From: Bacteroides faecis MAJ27
Lineage (GTDB): Bacteria > Bacteroidota > Bacteroidia > Bacteroidales > Bacteroidaceae
Assembly: GCF_900106755.1 (NCBI RefSeq)
Contig: NZ_FNNN01000014.1
Span: 62,001-126,000, forward strand
Direction of reading: 5' to 3'
Length of the DNA: 64,000 bases
Made by a program: the position numbers and the translations under genes. Positions 24,995 to 33,168 of the stretch are shown here, piece by piece (the first letter of the stretch is position 1; every line of letters begins with the position of its first letter). Below the pieces are notes generated by a model. That model did no database searches. It worked only from the letters and a program-made list of their open reading frames with translations, and was not told the DNA's origin.

Positions 24995-25933
24995 ATGGAG
25001 AAATTTGAACTACATATACTTGGATGCGGTTCTGCTTTGCCCACCACTCGCCATTTTGCGACATCGCAGGTTGTGAACTTGCGTGAAAAGCTTTTTATGA
25101 TTGACTGTGGGGAAGGGGCTCAGATGCAGTTGCGCCGTTCTCGCCTGAAGTTTTCCCGTCTGAATCATATCTTTATTTCTCATCTTCATGGCGATCATTG
25201 TTTTGGTTTGCCGGGACTGATCTCTACCTTCGGACTGTTGGGACGAACGGCAGATTTACATATTCATTCACCTAAAGGACTGGAAGAACTGTTTGCCCCA
25301 TTACTCTCTTTCTTTTGCAAAACACTGGCCTATAAAGTCTTTTTTCATGAGTTTGAGACAAAGCAACCGGCACTGATTTATGACGACCGTTCGGTGAGTG
25401 TGACTACCATCCCTCTGAAGCACCGCATTCCTTGTTGCGGCTTTCTTTTTGAGGAAAAGCAACGTCCCAATCATATAATCAGAGATATGGTAGACTTCTA
25501 CAAGGTACCTGTCTACGAACTGAACCGAATTAAAAACGGAGCTGATTTTGTGACTCCCGAAGGAGAAGTCATTCCGAATCACCGCTTGACCCGTCCGTCT
25601 GCTCCCGCACGAAAATATGCGTATTGCTCCGACACAATTTACCGACCTGAGATTGTGGATCAGATAAAGGGGGTAGACCTTCTTTTTCACGAAGCAACTT
25701 TTGCGCAGACTGAGCAGGCACGGGCGAAGGAAACCCACCATACAACGGCTGCGCAAGCTGCACAGATGGCATTGAATGCCGAAGTGAAACAATTAGTAAT
25801 CGGACATTTTTCCGCACGCTATGAGGATGAAACTGTGTTGTTGAATGAAGCAGCGGCCATCTTTCCCCAAACAATTTTAGCAAGAGAAAATATGTGTATT
25901 GAACTCGAAGGAGGAGCGGTACATGAGAAGTAA
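24995..25933 (+). CDS. rnz: Ribonuclease Z
   Basis: 312 residues from the ATG at 24995 (MEKFELHILGCGSALPTTRH); the upstream in-frame start at 24905 lies in the rpsA terminator and is rejected. It has the tRNase Z metallo-beta-lactamase motifs: HLHGDHCFG near residues 63-71, PLKHRIPCCGF near 140, LFHEATF near 230 and GHFSARY near 270. The enzyme trims tRNA 3' ends. It is followed after 39 bp by an ECF sigma gene, so it may head that operon. Confidence 0.94.
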   Translation: MEKFELHILGCGSALPTTRHFATSQVVNLREKLFMIDCGEGAQMQLRRSRLKFSRLNHIFISHLHGDHCFGLPGLISTFGLLGRTADLHIHSPKGLEELFAPLLSFFCKTLAYKVFFHEFETKQPALIYDDRSVSVTTIPLKHRIPCCGFLFEEKQRPNHIIRDMVDFYKVPVYELNRIKNGADFVTPEGEVIPNHRLTRPSAPARKYAYCSDTIYRPEIVDQIKGVDLLFHEATFAQTEQARAKETHHTTAAQAAQMALNAEVKQLVIGHFSARYEDETVLLNEAAAIFPQTILARENMCIELEGGAVHEK

Positions 25934-25971
25934 AAGAAAAACCATAAATAAACATACAGATACGAGAGATT

Positions 25972-26523
25972 ATGACCCCTTATAACGAACGTGAAGTTCT
26001 GAAACTCCTTCAGGAGGAGAGTACGCAGCGGAAAGGATTTGAGTTGATTGTGGCGCAATACAGCGAGCAGTTATACTGGCAAATCCGCCGGATGGTACTA
26101 TCGCATGAAGATGCGAACGATCTTCTGCAAAATACCTTCATTAAGGCATGGACGAATATTGATTATTTCCGTGCCGAGGCGAAGCTGTCTACGTGGCTCT
26201 ACCGTATCGCGCTGAATGAATGTCTTACTTTTCTGAACAGGCAGCGTGCTACAACGATGGTGGCTATTGACGACCCCGAGGCAGTAGTTGTGCAGAAGCT
26301 GGAGAGTGATCCGTACTATTCGGGCGACCAGGTGCAGATGCTATTGCAGAAAGCATTGCTGACTTTGCCCGAGAAACAGCGGATGGTGTTCAACCTGAAG
26401 TATTATCAGGAAATGAAGTACGAGGATATGTCAGAGATCTTCGGGACTTCGGTCGGAGCCCTGAAAGCCTCCTATCACCATGCCGTGAAGAAAATAGAGA
26501 AGTTTTTGGAAGAAGTAGATTAA
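25972..26523 (+). CDS. ECF-type RNA polymerase sigma factor
   Basis: 183 residues with sigma-70 region 2 (about 25-90; HEDANDLLQNTFIKAWTNIDYF) and region 4 (about 125-178; LPEKQRMVFNLKYYQEMKYEDMSEIF). There is no region 1 or 3. It heads a trio with a small membrane protein that has the layout of an anti-sigma factor and a secreted Spy-like protein, a pattern associated with envelope or metal stress responses. Confidence 0.92.
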   Translation: MTPYNEREVLKLLQEESTQRKGFELIVAQYSEQLYWQIRRMVLSHEDANDLLQNTFIKAWTNIDYFRAEAKLSTWLYRIALNECLTFLNRQRATTMVAIDDPEAVVVQKLESDPYYSGDQVQMLLQKALLTLPEKQRMVFNLKYYQEMKYEDMSEIFGTSVGALKASYHHAVKKIEKFLEEVD

Positions 26524-26570
26524 ACCTTTTAAAGCAGACATTGTCTAATCAAAAGAGAGGAGAAAAACGT

Positions 26571-26957
26571 ATGAAAGAAGAAGATACCCTATTGAAGAAA
26601 ATCGGAAAGGAGCATTCCTTCAAAGTGCCCGACGGTTACTTTGAAAATCTGACTTCAGAGGTGATGAACAAACTTCCTGAAAAAGAGAAAGTCGTTTTCA
26701 AGGAAGAGCCTGTTTCGACATGGACGAGATTGAAACCATTATTCTATATGGCGGCTATGTTTGTAGGAGCTGCCCTGATTATCCGGGTGGCGTCGTCAGA
26801 CCATAAACCGGCAGCAGATGATATAACGGTGGCAGTAACGGCTATGGAGACGGATACGGAACAAGTATCCGACGAGATGATTGATGTAGCGTTGGACCGT
26901 GCGATGTTGGATGATTATTCGTTATACGTCTATCTGAGTGACGCGAGTGTAGAATGA
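26571..26957 (+). CDS. Small single-pass membrane protein, probable anti-sigma factor
   Basis: 128 residues from the ATG at 26571, which has a good AGAGAGGAG ribosome-binding sequence before it; a longer TTG start at 26541 is less likely. An N-terminal cytoplasmic part (VPDGYFENLTSEVMNKLPEKE) is followed by one membrane helix (about 57-75; FYMAAMFVGAALIIRVA) and an acidic outer part. The order after an ECF sigma gene suggests it restrains that sigma factor. I do not recognise a named domain. Confidence 0.7.
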   Translation: MKEEDTLLKKIGKEHSFKVPDGYFENLTSEVMNKLPEKEKVVFKEEPVSTWTRLKPLFYMAAMFVGAALIIRVASSDHKPAADDITVAVTAMETDTEQVSDEMIDVALDRAMLDDYSLYVYLSDASVE

Positions 26958-26985
26958 TTTATTAAAACAGATTGAATAATAGAAA

Positions 26986-27453
26986 ATGAGAAAACTAATC
27001 ACTTTAATCGTTTTGTTATGTGGCTTTATGCCTGTTCTTTGGGCTGCCGATGGATGTGACCAGCATTTGTCCCGTGAGGAATTCCGGAATAAACAGAAAG
27101 CGTTTATTATTGGGCAGGCCGGATTAACAAAGGAAGAGGCTGCCAAATTCTTCCCGGTTTATTTTGAACTGCAGGAGAAGAAGAAGAAACTGAACGATGA
27201 ATCGTGGAGTTTGATGCGTCAAGGTAAAGACGATAAAACAACAGAAGCCCAGTACGAAGAAATTGTAGCAAAGGTATGTGACAACCGTATCGCTGCCGAC
27301 CGTCTTGATAAGTCTTATCTGGACCGGTTTAAAAAGATACTTTCCAACAAGAAGATATACCTCGTTCAACGTGCGGAGATGCGTTTCCATCGGGAAATGC
27401 TGAAAGGCATGAACCGCAATGACGGAGGAAATGACCCGAAAAGAAAGAAATAA
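26986..27453 (+). CDS. Secreted Spy/CpxP-like helical protein
   Basis: 155 residues: signal peptide (MRKLITLIVLLCGFMPVLWA, cut before ADGC) and a charged helical body (FIIGQAGLTKEEAAKFFPVYFELQEKKKKL) that resembles periplasmic Spy/CpxP and metal-sensor proteins in length and in the LTKEEAAKFFPV start. The tail is very basic (GGNDPKRKK). It is third in the sigma/anti-sigma operon, where a periplasmic sensor or protective chaperone is expected; that role is inference. Confidence 0.7.
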   Translation: MRKLITLIVLLCGFMPVLWAADGCDQHLSREEFRNKQKAFIIGQAGLTKEEAAKFFPVYFELQEKKKKLNDESWSLMRQGKDDKTTEAQYEEIVAKVCDNRIAADRLDKSYLDRFKKILSNKKIYLVQRAEMRFHREMLKGMNRNDGGNDPKRKK

Positions 27454-27540
27454 AACGGAGGCTCTGTTGGGATGAAACAGACGCTCTGTCAGAGTAAATC
27501 AGAGGCTCTATTCTATGCGGATAGAGCCTCTGATTTTTGT
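27453..27540. repeat. 22-bp-phased palindrome array D
   Basis: Four 22-bp units at 27453, 27475, 27497 and 27519, each with a version of CAGAGSCTCTG (CGGAGGCTCTG, CAGACGCTCTG, CAGAGGCTCTA, TAGAGCCTCTG). The same core occurs in array E at 53381. Confidence 0.8.
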
Positions 27541-27546
27541 TTCCGG
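27497..27546 (+). terminator. Terminator of the sigma-factor operon
   Basis: The last two array units form a perfect 15-bp stem, AATCAGAGGCTCTAT / ATAGAGCCTCTGATT, followed by TTTTGTTT. Confidence 0.8.
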
Positions 27547-27657
27547 ATGAATTGTTAGCTTACCTTTGTTGTTTTACTAAAAGAATAGACTGCTGGAAGT
27601 GGGAATAACAGAGTTTGGACACGTATTATATCCGTTTCATAAGGAAGGAGGATGGGG

Positions 27658-28446
27658 TTACAGTCCTTTTTTCTTAGCTTCGTTCCAAATAGCGTCCATC
27701 TCCTCAAGAGACATATCTTTCAGGTTTTTCCCTTCTTTAATCGTATGTTCCTCCAGGTAGTTGAAACGGCGGATGAACTTTTGATTGGTTAGTTCCAAAG
27801 CATTGTCCGGATTGATTTTGTAGAGGCGTGCCGCATTGATGAGGCTGAACATGACGTCGCCGAATTCGGCTTCTGCTTTCTCTTTGTCCATATTGGCTAC
27901 TTCTGCCTGGAATTCTCCGATTTCTTCTTTTACCTTATCCCATACCTGTTCCCGTTCTTCCCAGTCGAAACCTACATTGCGGGCTTTGTCCTGAATGCGG
28001 TAAGCCTTGATGAGTGAAGGGAGTGCAGCTGGAACACCGCTTAATACACTTTTGTTTCCGTCTTTTTCTTTCAGTTTCAGCTGTTCCCAGTTTTCGGATA
28101 CCTGTCCGGCAGTCTCAGCTTTTACTTCTCCGAATACGTGAGGATGGCGGAAAATCAGTTTGTCGCACAACTTGTCACAGACATCTTTAATGTCGAAGTC
28201 ACCTGTCTCCGAACCGATCTTTGCATAGAATGCTACGTGCAGCAGCACATCTCCCAACTCCTTGCAAATATCTTTTTTGTCATCCCTCATCAAGGCATCA
28301 CAAAGTTCGTAAGTCTCTTCTATAGTGTTGGGGCGCAGACTTTCGTTCGTCTGCTTGCGGTCCCACGGACATTTGACCCGAAGCTCATCGAGGATGTCCA
28401 GAAAGCGGCCGAAGGCTTCCATCTGTTCTTCTCTTGTATGTATCAT
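27658..28446 (-). CDS. mazG: Nucleoside triphosphate pyrophosphohydrolase MazG
   Basis: 262 residues with two MazG helical domains, as in E. coli MazG. The metal-binding acidic motifs are EETYELCDAL with KELGDVLLHVAF (about 40-75) and EEIGEFQAE with EAEFGDVMFSL (about 170-205). It hydrolyses NTPs to NMP and pyrophosphate, a housecleaning and (p)ppGpp-linked role. Own promoter at 28475-28482; it converges on the sigma operon. Confidence 0.94.
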   Translation of the reverse strand: MIHTREEQMEAFGRFLDILDELRVKCPWDRKQTNESLRPNTIEETYELCDALMRDDKKDICKELGDVLLHVAFYAKIGSETGDFDIKDVCDKLCDKLIFRHPHVFGEVKAETAGQVSENWEQLKLKEKDGNKSVLSGVPAALPSLIKAYRIQDKARNVGFDWEEREQVWDKVKEEIGEFQAEVANMDKEKAEAEFGDVMFSLINAARLYKINPDNALELTNQKFIRRFNYLEEHTIKEGKNLKDMSLEEMDAIWNEAKKKGL

Positions 28447-28474
28447 TCCTTTGATTTTTTTATAAATAATGTTG

Positions 28475-28482
28475 CAAAGATA
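28475..28482 (-). promoter_or_regulatory. -7 promoter element of mazG
   Basis: Minus-strand TATCTTTG matches TAnnTTTG, 28 bp before the start codon. Confidence 0.65.
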
Positions 28483-28550
28483 ATGCTTCCTTGTCTTTTA
28501 TAGCCTTAATCGGTACGAAAACAAAAGCAAGGGAGTTAATAAAAGTCTTT

Positions 28551-29618
28551 TTATTGGTCTGATGCGGTTTTCGCTTTCCATACTTGATACGAAATCAACA
28601 GCCCGATCACTTCCGAATAGTTTTTTCTTCCGCTTTCTATTTTGTTTCCTTTCAGGTAGAGGTCGTATATCCAGTTTTGAACATCACCGATCAACGGACT
28701 GTATTTAGCCATCCAGTATTCCTGATTCTTTTTCGCCAGTTCTATAATCTCCGGTCGGATACGGTTGATTATATCGGCGTATTCTTTTTCACTCAGCAGC
28801 CGTCGGGCGTTCCCCAGTACATGATTCAGAATCGAGAAGTAGCCGCTGAAACGGATTCCCTTTATTTGTGAACGGGTACAAACCTGATAGGCATAAAAAT
28901 TGGCCTCTGCCTCGCTCGAAATTCCCAGTAGATGAGCCAGTTCGTGAGTGTACGTTGCCGGATAGTTGATGGGGAGCAAGTCTCCGTTTAAAGTGAATTC
29001 GCAGAAGAAAGGCCCCATGCTTCCCGTCACTCCGACCATCGATATGAATGGGGTGAATATCATCGTCTTGACCCGTGGATTGGGAAATGGAGGGCGGTGT
29101 ACTCCCAGGCTGTCGCTTAATTGATTGTAAAGTTTGACAGCTTCGTCACGTACCTGTTCCTCATGGATTCCTTTTACGGGAACAAACGAACTGTTCAGTG
29201 AGTCGATATAGTTATCCACAAACTCTTGAAAAATCTCCGGTGTGTAAGCTGTATAAGGAATATGCGTACGCTGGTAAAAGTTTGGCTGCGAATAGTTTAA
29301 CCCCCACGCGAGGTAGAACCATACGTAAACCCATAACAGATATTCTCCGTCACGCAGCAGAATCCTCTTCCACGGCAGTTTCTTGCGGATACGGGCATAA
29401 AATGGATAAACGATGACTCCCGTGATACTCCCGAAAATAAATAAATCCCCTATGGCAAAAGGGAATAAGTTGGAGAAGAATGACAAAACGCGGGAGATGA
29501 CAGGATAAACGGTTTGTGAATACAGGTTTCCCAAAGCGGGAATCGATTGTGTCATCCATACCAGAAGCAGCAGTACTCCCAGGGGTATATATCTAATTAT
29601 CAGTTTCCGTTTCATCAT
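28551..29618 (-). CDS. DUF3810 membrane metalloprotease-like protein
   Basis: 355 residues. Three membrane helices lie near the N-terminus (about 11-28, 52-72, 92-110), followed by a soluble domain with THELAHLLG near residue 224-232, an HExxH zinc motif, and EAEANFYAY about 10 residues later that supplies a likely third ligand. This is the DUF3810 family, an uncharacterised zincin-like group of Bacteroidota and Firmicutes. It probably faces the periplasm. The second Met (residue 2) could be the start. Confidence 0.85.
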   Translation of the reverse strand: MMKRKLIIRYIPLGVLLLLVWMTQSIPALGNLYSQTVYPVISRVLSFFSNLFPFAIGDLFIFGSITGVIVYPFYARIRKKLPWKRILLRDGEYLLWVYVWFYLAWGLNYSQPNFYQRTHIPYTAYTPEIFQEFVDNYIDSLNSSFVPVKGIHEEQVRDEAVKLYNQLSDSLGVHRPPFPNPRVKTMIFTPFISMVGVTGSMGPFFCEFTLNGDLLPINYPATYTHELAHLLGISSEAEANFYAYQVCTRSQIKGIRFSGYFSILNHVLGNARRLLSEKEYADIINRIRPEIIELAKKNQEYWMAKYSPLIGDVQNWIYDLYLKGNKIESGRKNYSEVIGLLISYQVWKAKTASDQ

Positions 29619-29637
29619 CCGTGCAGATTTTAGTCAA

Positions 29638-29645
29638 CAAAAATA
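29638..29645 (-). promoter_or_regulatory. -7 promoter element of the DUF3810 gene
   Basis: Minus-strand TATTTTTG matches TAnnTTTG, 19 bp before the start codon. Confidence 0.6.
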
Positions 29646-29679
29646 TGCATTAAATAAACGTCACGCGAAAAAATACCTC

Positions 29680-29687
29680 TATATTTG
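29680..29687 (+). promoter_or_regulatory. -7 promoter element of the Cys-containing membrane protein gene
   Basis: TATATTTG matches TAnnTTTG, 22 bp before the ATG at 29710. Confidence 0.65.
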
Positions 29688-29709
29688 CAAAAAAACTGTT
29701 AAACGAAAG

Positions 29710-30348
29710 ATGGCTACCGTAGAAGAAATTGAAAAGTATTGCCGGAATTGCGTGTCACGTGATTTCGTGAATGGGAAAGGGCTTGTTTGCAAACGTACCA
29801 GAGAGCTTCCTGACTTTGACGAAGAATGCGAAAACTTCGAGAAGGATGAAGAACTGTTGAAGATGGCTCCTCCCAAGCCCGACGACTTTCCGGTGTCAAT
29901 GACGGAAGAAGAACTTCTCGCCGAAGAAAATCTTCCCAAAGGAGTGCTGTATGCATCCGTCGCGTGTATCTTGGGGGCGGTGGCATGGAGTCTCATCTCC
30001 GTTTCTACAGGTCTTCAGATGGGGTATATGGCTATCGGAGTCGGATTTCTGGTCGGTTTCGCCATGCGGCAGGGGAAGGGGATACGTCCCGTTTTCGGTA
30101 TTTTGGGAGCGGTACTGGCATTGATCAGTTGTGTGTTGGGTGATTTCTTATCCATCATCGGCTTTGCTGCCAAGGATTATGATATGACGTTTTTCGAAGT
30201 GCTGGCGGGAGTCGATTATGGCGAAATCTTTTCTGTCATGGTGAAGAATGTGGTGTCGATGTCCGCCTTATTTTATGGAATTGCTGTTTATGAGGGATAT
30301 AAATTATCTTTCCGGGCACAGAAACATCCTGTGGGTGGCAAGATTTGA
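29710..30348 (+). CDS. Unknown membrane protein with N-terminal four-Cys region
   Basis: 212 residues. The first 45 residues hold four Cys (YCRNC, LVCKR, EECENF), spaced like a small metal site, in a cytoplasmic segment that ends in an acidic stretch. Four membrane helices follow (about 79-97, 100-117, 127-147, 173-195), between which the chain is short. No family is recognised beyond a general resemblance to Bacteroides zinc-ribbon-like membrane proteins. It has its own promoter and precedes valS. Confidence 0.7.
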   Translation: MATVEEIEKYCRNCVSRDFVNGKGLVCKRTRELPDFDEECENFEKDEELLKMAPPKPDDFPVSMTEEELLAEENLPKGVLYASVACILGAVAWSLISVSTGLQMGYMAIGVGFLVGFAMRQGKGIRPVFGILGAVLALISCVLGDFLSIIGFAAKDYDMTFFEVLAGVDYGEIFSVMVKNVVSMSALFYGIAVYEGYKLSFRAQKHPVGGKI

Positions 30349-30359
30349 ATTAAAATTAT

Positions 30360-30367
30360 TAATTTTG
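30360..30367 (+). promoter_or_regulatory. -7 promoter element of valS
   Basis: TAATTTTG matches TAnnTTTG, 45 bp before the valS ATG. Confidence 0.6.
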
Positions 30368-30412
30368 CAGCCGTTATTTTTTGAATATACATTATCATAT
30401 ACATAAAGAAAC

Positions 30413-33052
30413 ATGGAATTAGCAAGTAAGTACAATCCCGCTGACGTGGAGGGAAAGTGGTACCAGTATTGGCTGGAACACCGTTTATTCAGTTCGAAAC
30501 CCGATGGTCGTGAACCTTACACCATCGTCATTCCGCCCCCGAACGTCACCGGTGTGTTGCACATGGGACACATGCTTAATAATACCATTCAGGATATTTT
30601 GGTTCGTCGTGCCCGTATGGAAGGCAAGAATGCCTGCTGGGTGCCGGGAACTGATCACGCTTCCATCGCTACCGAAGCAAAAGTTGTAAACAAACTCGCT
30701 GCCCAGGGCATCAAGAAGACAGACCTGACCCGTGATGAGTTCCTGAAACATGCCTGGGACTGGACAGAAGAGCATGGAGGCATTATCCTGAAGCAGCTCC
30801 GCAAACTGGGTGCATCCTGTGACTGGGACCGCACCGCCTTTACTATGGATGAGGAACGCAGCAAAAGCGTATTGAAAGTATTTGTAGACTTGTACAACAA
30901 AGGATTGATTTACCGTGGTGTCCGTATGGTAAACTGGGACCCGAAAGCGTTGACTGCCCTTTCTGACGAAGAAGTGATCTACAAGGAAGAGCACGGAAAA
31001 CTGTTCTATCTCCGCTATAAGGTGGAAGGTGATCCGGAAGGCCGCTATGCAGTAGTAGCAACGACCCGTCCCGAAACAATCATGGGCGATACGGCAATGT
31101 GTATCAACCCCAACGACCCCAAGAATGCATGGCTGAAAGGAAAGAAAGTAATCGTTCCGTTGGTAAACCGTGTTATCCCTGTCATCGAGGACGATTATGT
31201 GGACATTGAGTTCGGTACCGGTTGTCTGAAAGTAACTCCGGCCCACGACGTAAATGACTATATGTTGGGTGAAAAGTATAATCTGCCCAGCATCGACATC
31301 TTCAATGATAACGGGACTTTGAGCGAAGCTGCCGGATTGTATATCGGTATGGATCGTTTCGACGTCCGCAAGCAGATTGAGAAAGACCTCGATGCTGCCG
31401 GATTGCTCGAAAAGACAGAAGCCTACACAAATAAAGTAGGTTACTCAGAGCGTACCAATGTAGTGATCGAACCGAAATTGTCTATGCAGTGGTTCCTCAA
31501 AATGCAGCATTTTGCCGATATGGCATTGCCTCCGGTAATGAACGATGAGTTGAAATTCTATCCTGCCAAATATAAGAATACATACCGGCACTGGATGGAG
31601 AACATCAAAGACTGGTGTATCAGCCGCCAGTTGTGGTGGGGACATCGTATTCCTGCTTACTTCCTGCCGGAAGGTGGCTATGTGGTAGCCGCCACTCCCG
31701 AAGAAGCGCTGGCTAAAGCCAAAGAGAAAACAGGAAACGCCGCTTTGACGATGGATGATCTTCGTCAGGACGAAGACTGTCTGGATACTTGGTTCTCTTC
31801 CTGGTTGTGGCCTATCTCCCTGTTTGACGGAATCAATCATCCGGGTAACGAGGAAATCAGCTATTACTATCCGACCAGCGACCTGGTGACCGGACCGGAT
31901 ATCATCTTCTTTTGGGTGGCACGTATGATCATGGCGGGTTACGAATATGAAGGAAAGATGCCGTTCAAGAACGTTTACTTTACAGGGATCGTTCGCGACA
32001 AACTGGGACGTAAGATGTCCAAGTCACTCGGCAACTCACCCGACCCGTTGGAACTGATCGACAAATATGGTGCTGACGGTGTCCGTATGGGAATGATGCT
32101 GGCAGCTCCCGCCGGAAACGATATTCTTTTTGACGACGCGCTCTGCGAACAGGGACGTAACTTCTGCAGTAAGATATGGAACGCCTTCCGTCTGATCAAG
32201 GGCTGGACGGTTGACGATAATATTCAGGCTCCGGATGCCGCTAAACTGGCTGTCCACTGGTTTGAATCCAAACAGAACGAGGTAGCTGCCGAAGTAGCGG
32301 ACTTGTTCAGCAAATACCGTCTGAGCGAAGCATTGATGGCTGTTTATAAATTATTCTGGGATGAATTCTCTTCCTGGTATCTGGAAATGATTAAACCGGC
32401 TTACGGACAGGGAATTGACCGTACCACTTATGACGCTACTCTCTGCTTCCTCGATAACCTGTTGCATCTGCTTCATCCGTTTATGCCGTTCATCACAGAA
32501 GAATTGTGGCAACAGATGTACGAACGTAATGCGGAAGAAGGAGAAAGTCTGATGGTAAGTGCATTGAGCATGGATATTTATGTAGACACCGCATTCGTTG
32601 CACAGTTTGAAGTTGTCAAGGGAGTTATCAGTAATATCCGCAGCATCCGTCTGCAAAAGAACATAGCTCAGAAAGAACCGCTTGATTTGCAGGTGCTGGG
32701 TGAAAATCCGGTTGCAGAGTTCAATGCGGTGATCCAGAAGATGTGTAACCTTTCTTCTATCACAGTGGTAGAGAGCAAGGTGGAAGGTGCTTCTTCCTTC
32801 ATGGTAGGAACTACCGAATACGCTGTGCCATTGGGCAACATGATTGATGTAGAAGCCGAAATCGCCCGTATGGAAGCTGAACTGAAACATAAGGAAGGAT
32901 TCCTGCAAGGTGTATTGAAGAAACTCAGCAATGAGAAATTTGTCAATAATGCCCCCGCAGCCGTTCTCGAAATGGAACGTAAGAAGCAGGCCGATGCGGA
33001 AAGTATCATCAGTTCTTTGAAAGAAAGCATCGCAGCTTTAAAAAAGGCATAA
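30413..33052 (+). CDS. valS: Valine-tRNA ligase
   Basis: 879 residues, class I. The HIGH-type motif is [12 protein letters not shown] near residues 43-54 and the KMSKS loop is [11 protein letters not shown] near 530-540. Editing domain CP1 is recognisable ([15 protein letters not shown]-like PAHDVNDY). The C-terminal 65 residues form the coiled-coil tRNA-binding arm typical of ValRS ([18 protein letters not shown]). It joins valine to tRNA-Val. Own promoter and terminator. Confidence 0.98.
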   Translation: MELASKYNPADVEGKWYQYWLEHRLFSSKPDGREPYTIVIPPPNVTGVLHMGHMLNNTIQDILVRRARMEGKNACWVPGTDHASIATEAKVVNKLAAQGIKKTDLTRDEFLKHAWDWTEEHGGIILKQLRKLGASCDWDRTAFTMDEERSKSVLKVFVDLYNKGLIYRGVRMVNWDPKALTALSDEEVIYKEEHGKLFYLRYKVEGDPEGRYAVVATTRPETIMGDTAMCINPNDPKNAWLKGKKVIVPLVNRVIPVIEDDYVDIEFGTGCLKVTPAHDVNDYMLGEKYNLPSIDIFNDNGTLSEAAGLYIGMDRFDVRKQIEKDLDAAGLLEKTEAYTNKVGYSERTNVVIEPKLSMQWFLKMQHFADMALPPVMNDELKFYPAKYKNTYRHWMENIKDWCISRQLWWGHRIPAYFLPEGGYVVAATPEEALAKAKEKTGNAALTMDDLRQDEDCLDTWFSSWLWPISLFDGINHPGNEEISYYYPTSDLVTGPDIIFFWVARMIMAGYEYEGKMPFKNVYFTGIVRDKLGRKMSKSLGNSPDPLELIDKYGADGVRMGMMLAAPAGNDILFDDALCEQGRNFCSKIWNAFRLIKGWTVDDNIQAPDAAKLAVHWFESKQNEVAAEVADLFSKYRLSEALMAVYKLFWDEFSSWYLEMIKPAYGQGIDRTTYDATLCFLDNLLHLLHPFMPFITEELWQQMYERNAEEGESLMVSALSMDIYVDTAFVAQFEVVKGVISNIRSIRLQKNIAQKEPLDLQVLGENPVAEFNAVIQKMCNLSSITVVESKVEGASSFMVGTTEYAVPLGNMIDVEAEIARMEAELKHKEGFLQGVLKKLSNEKFVNNAPAAVLEMERKKQADAESIISSLKESIAALKKA

Positions 33053-33080
33053 TGAACTGATACATAAAAATATGTAATGG

Positions 33081-33118
33081 AGAGGCATCCCGATAGATTT
33101 GGGATGCCTTTCTTTTTA
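33081..33118 (+). terminator. Terminator of valS
   Basis: Stem AGAGGCATCCC / GGGATGCCTTT followed by CTTTTT, about 30 bp after the stop. Confidence 0.85.
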
Positions 33119-33135
33119 AAAGATAAAAATAATAC

Positions 33136-33143
33136 TATCTTTG
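33136..33143 (+). promoter_or_regulatory. -7 promoter element of the sensor kinase gene
   Basis: TATCTTTG matches TAnnTTTG, 25 bp before the ATG. Confidence 0.65.
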
Positions 33144-33168
33144 CTTCCACTTTTAATCACACAGCAAA

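Noticed and set aside
26541..26570. Longer TTG start of the anti-sigma-like gene
   Set aside because: The ATG at 26571 is preceded by a good purine-rich ribosome-binding sequence.
27460..27640. A small gene between the Spy-like gene and mazG
   Set aside because: No frame with a start and sensible length; the sequence is explained by array D and its terminator.
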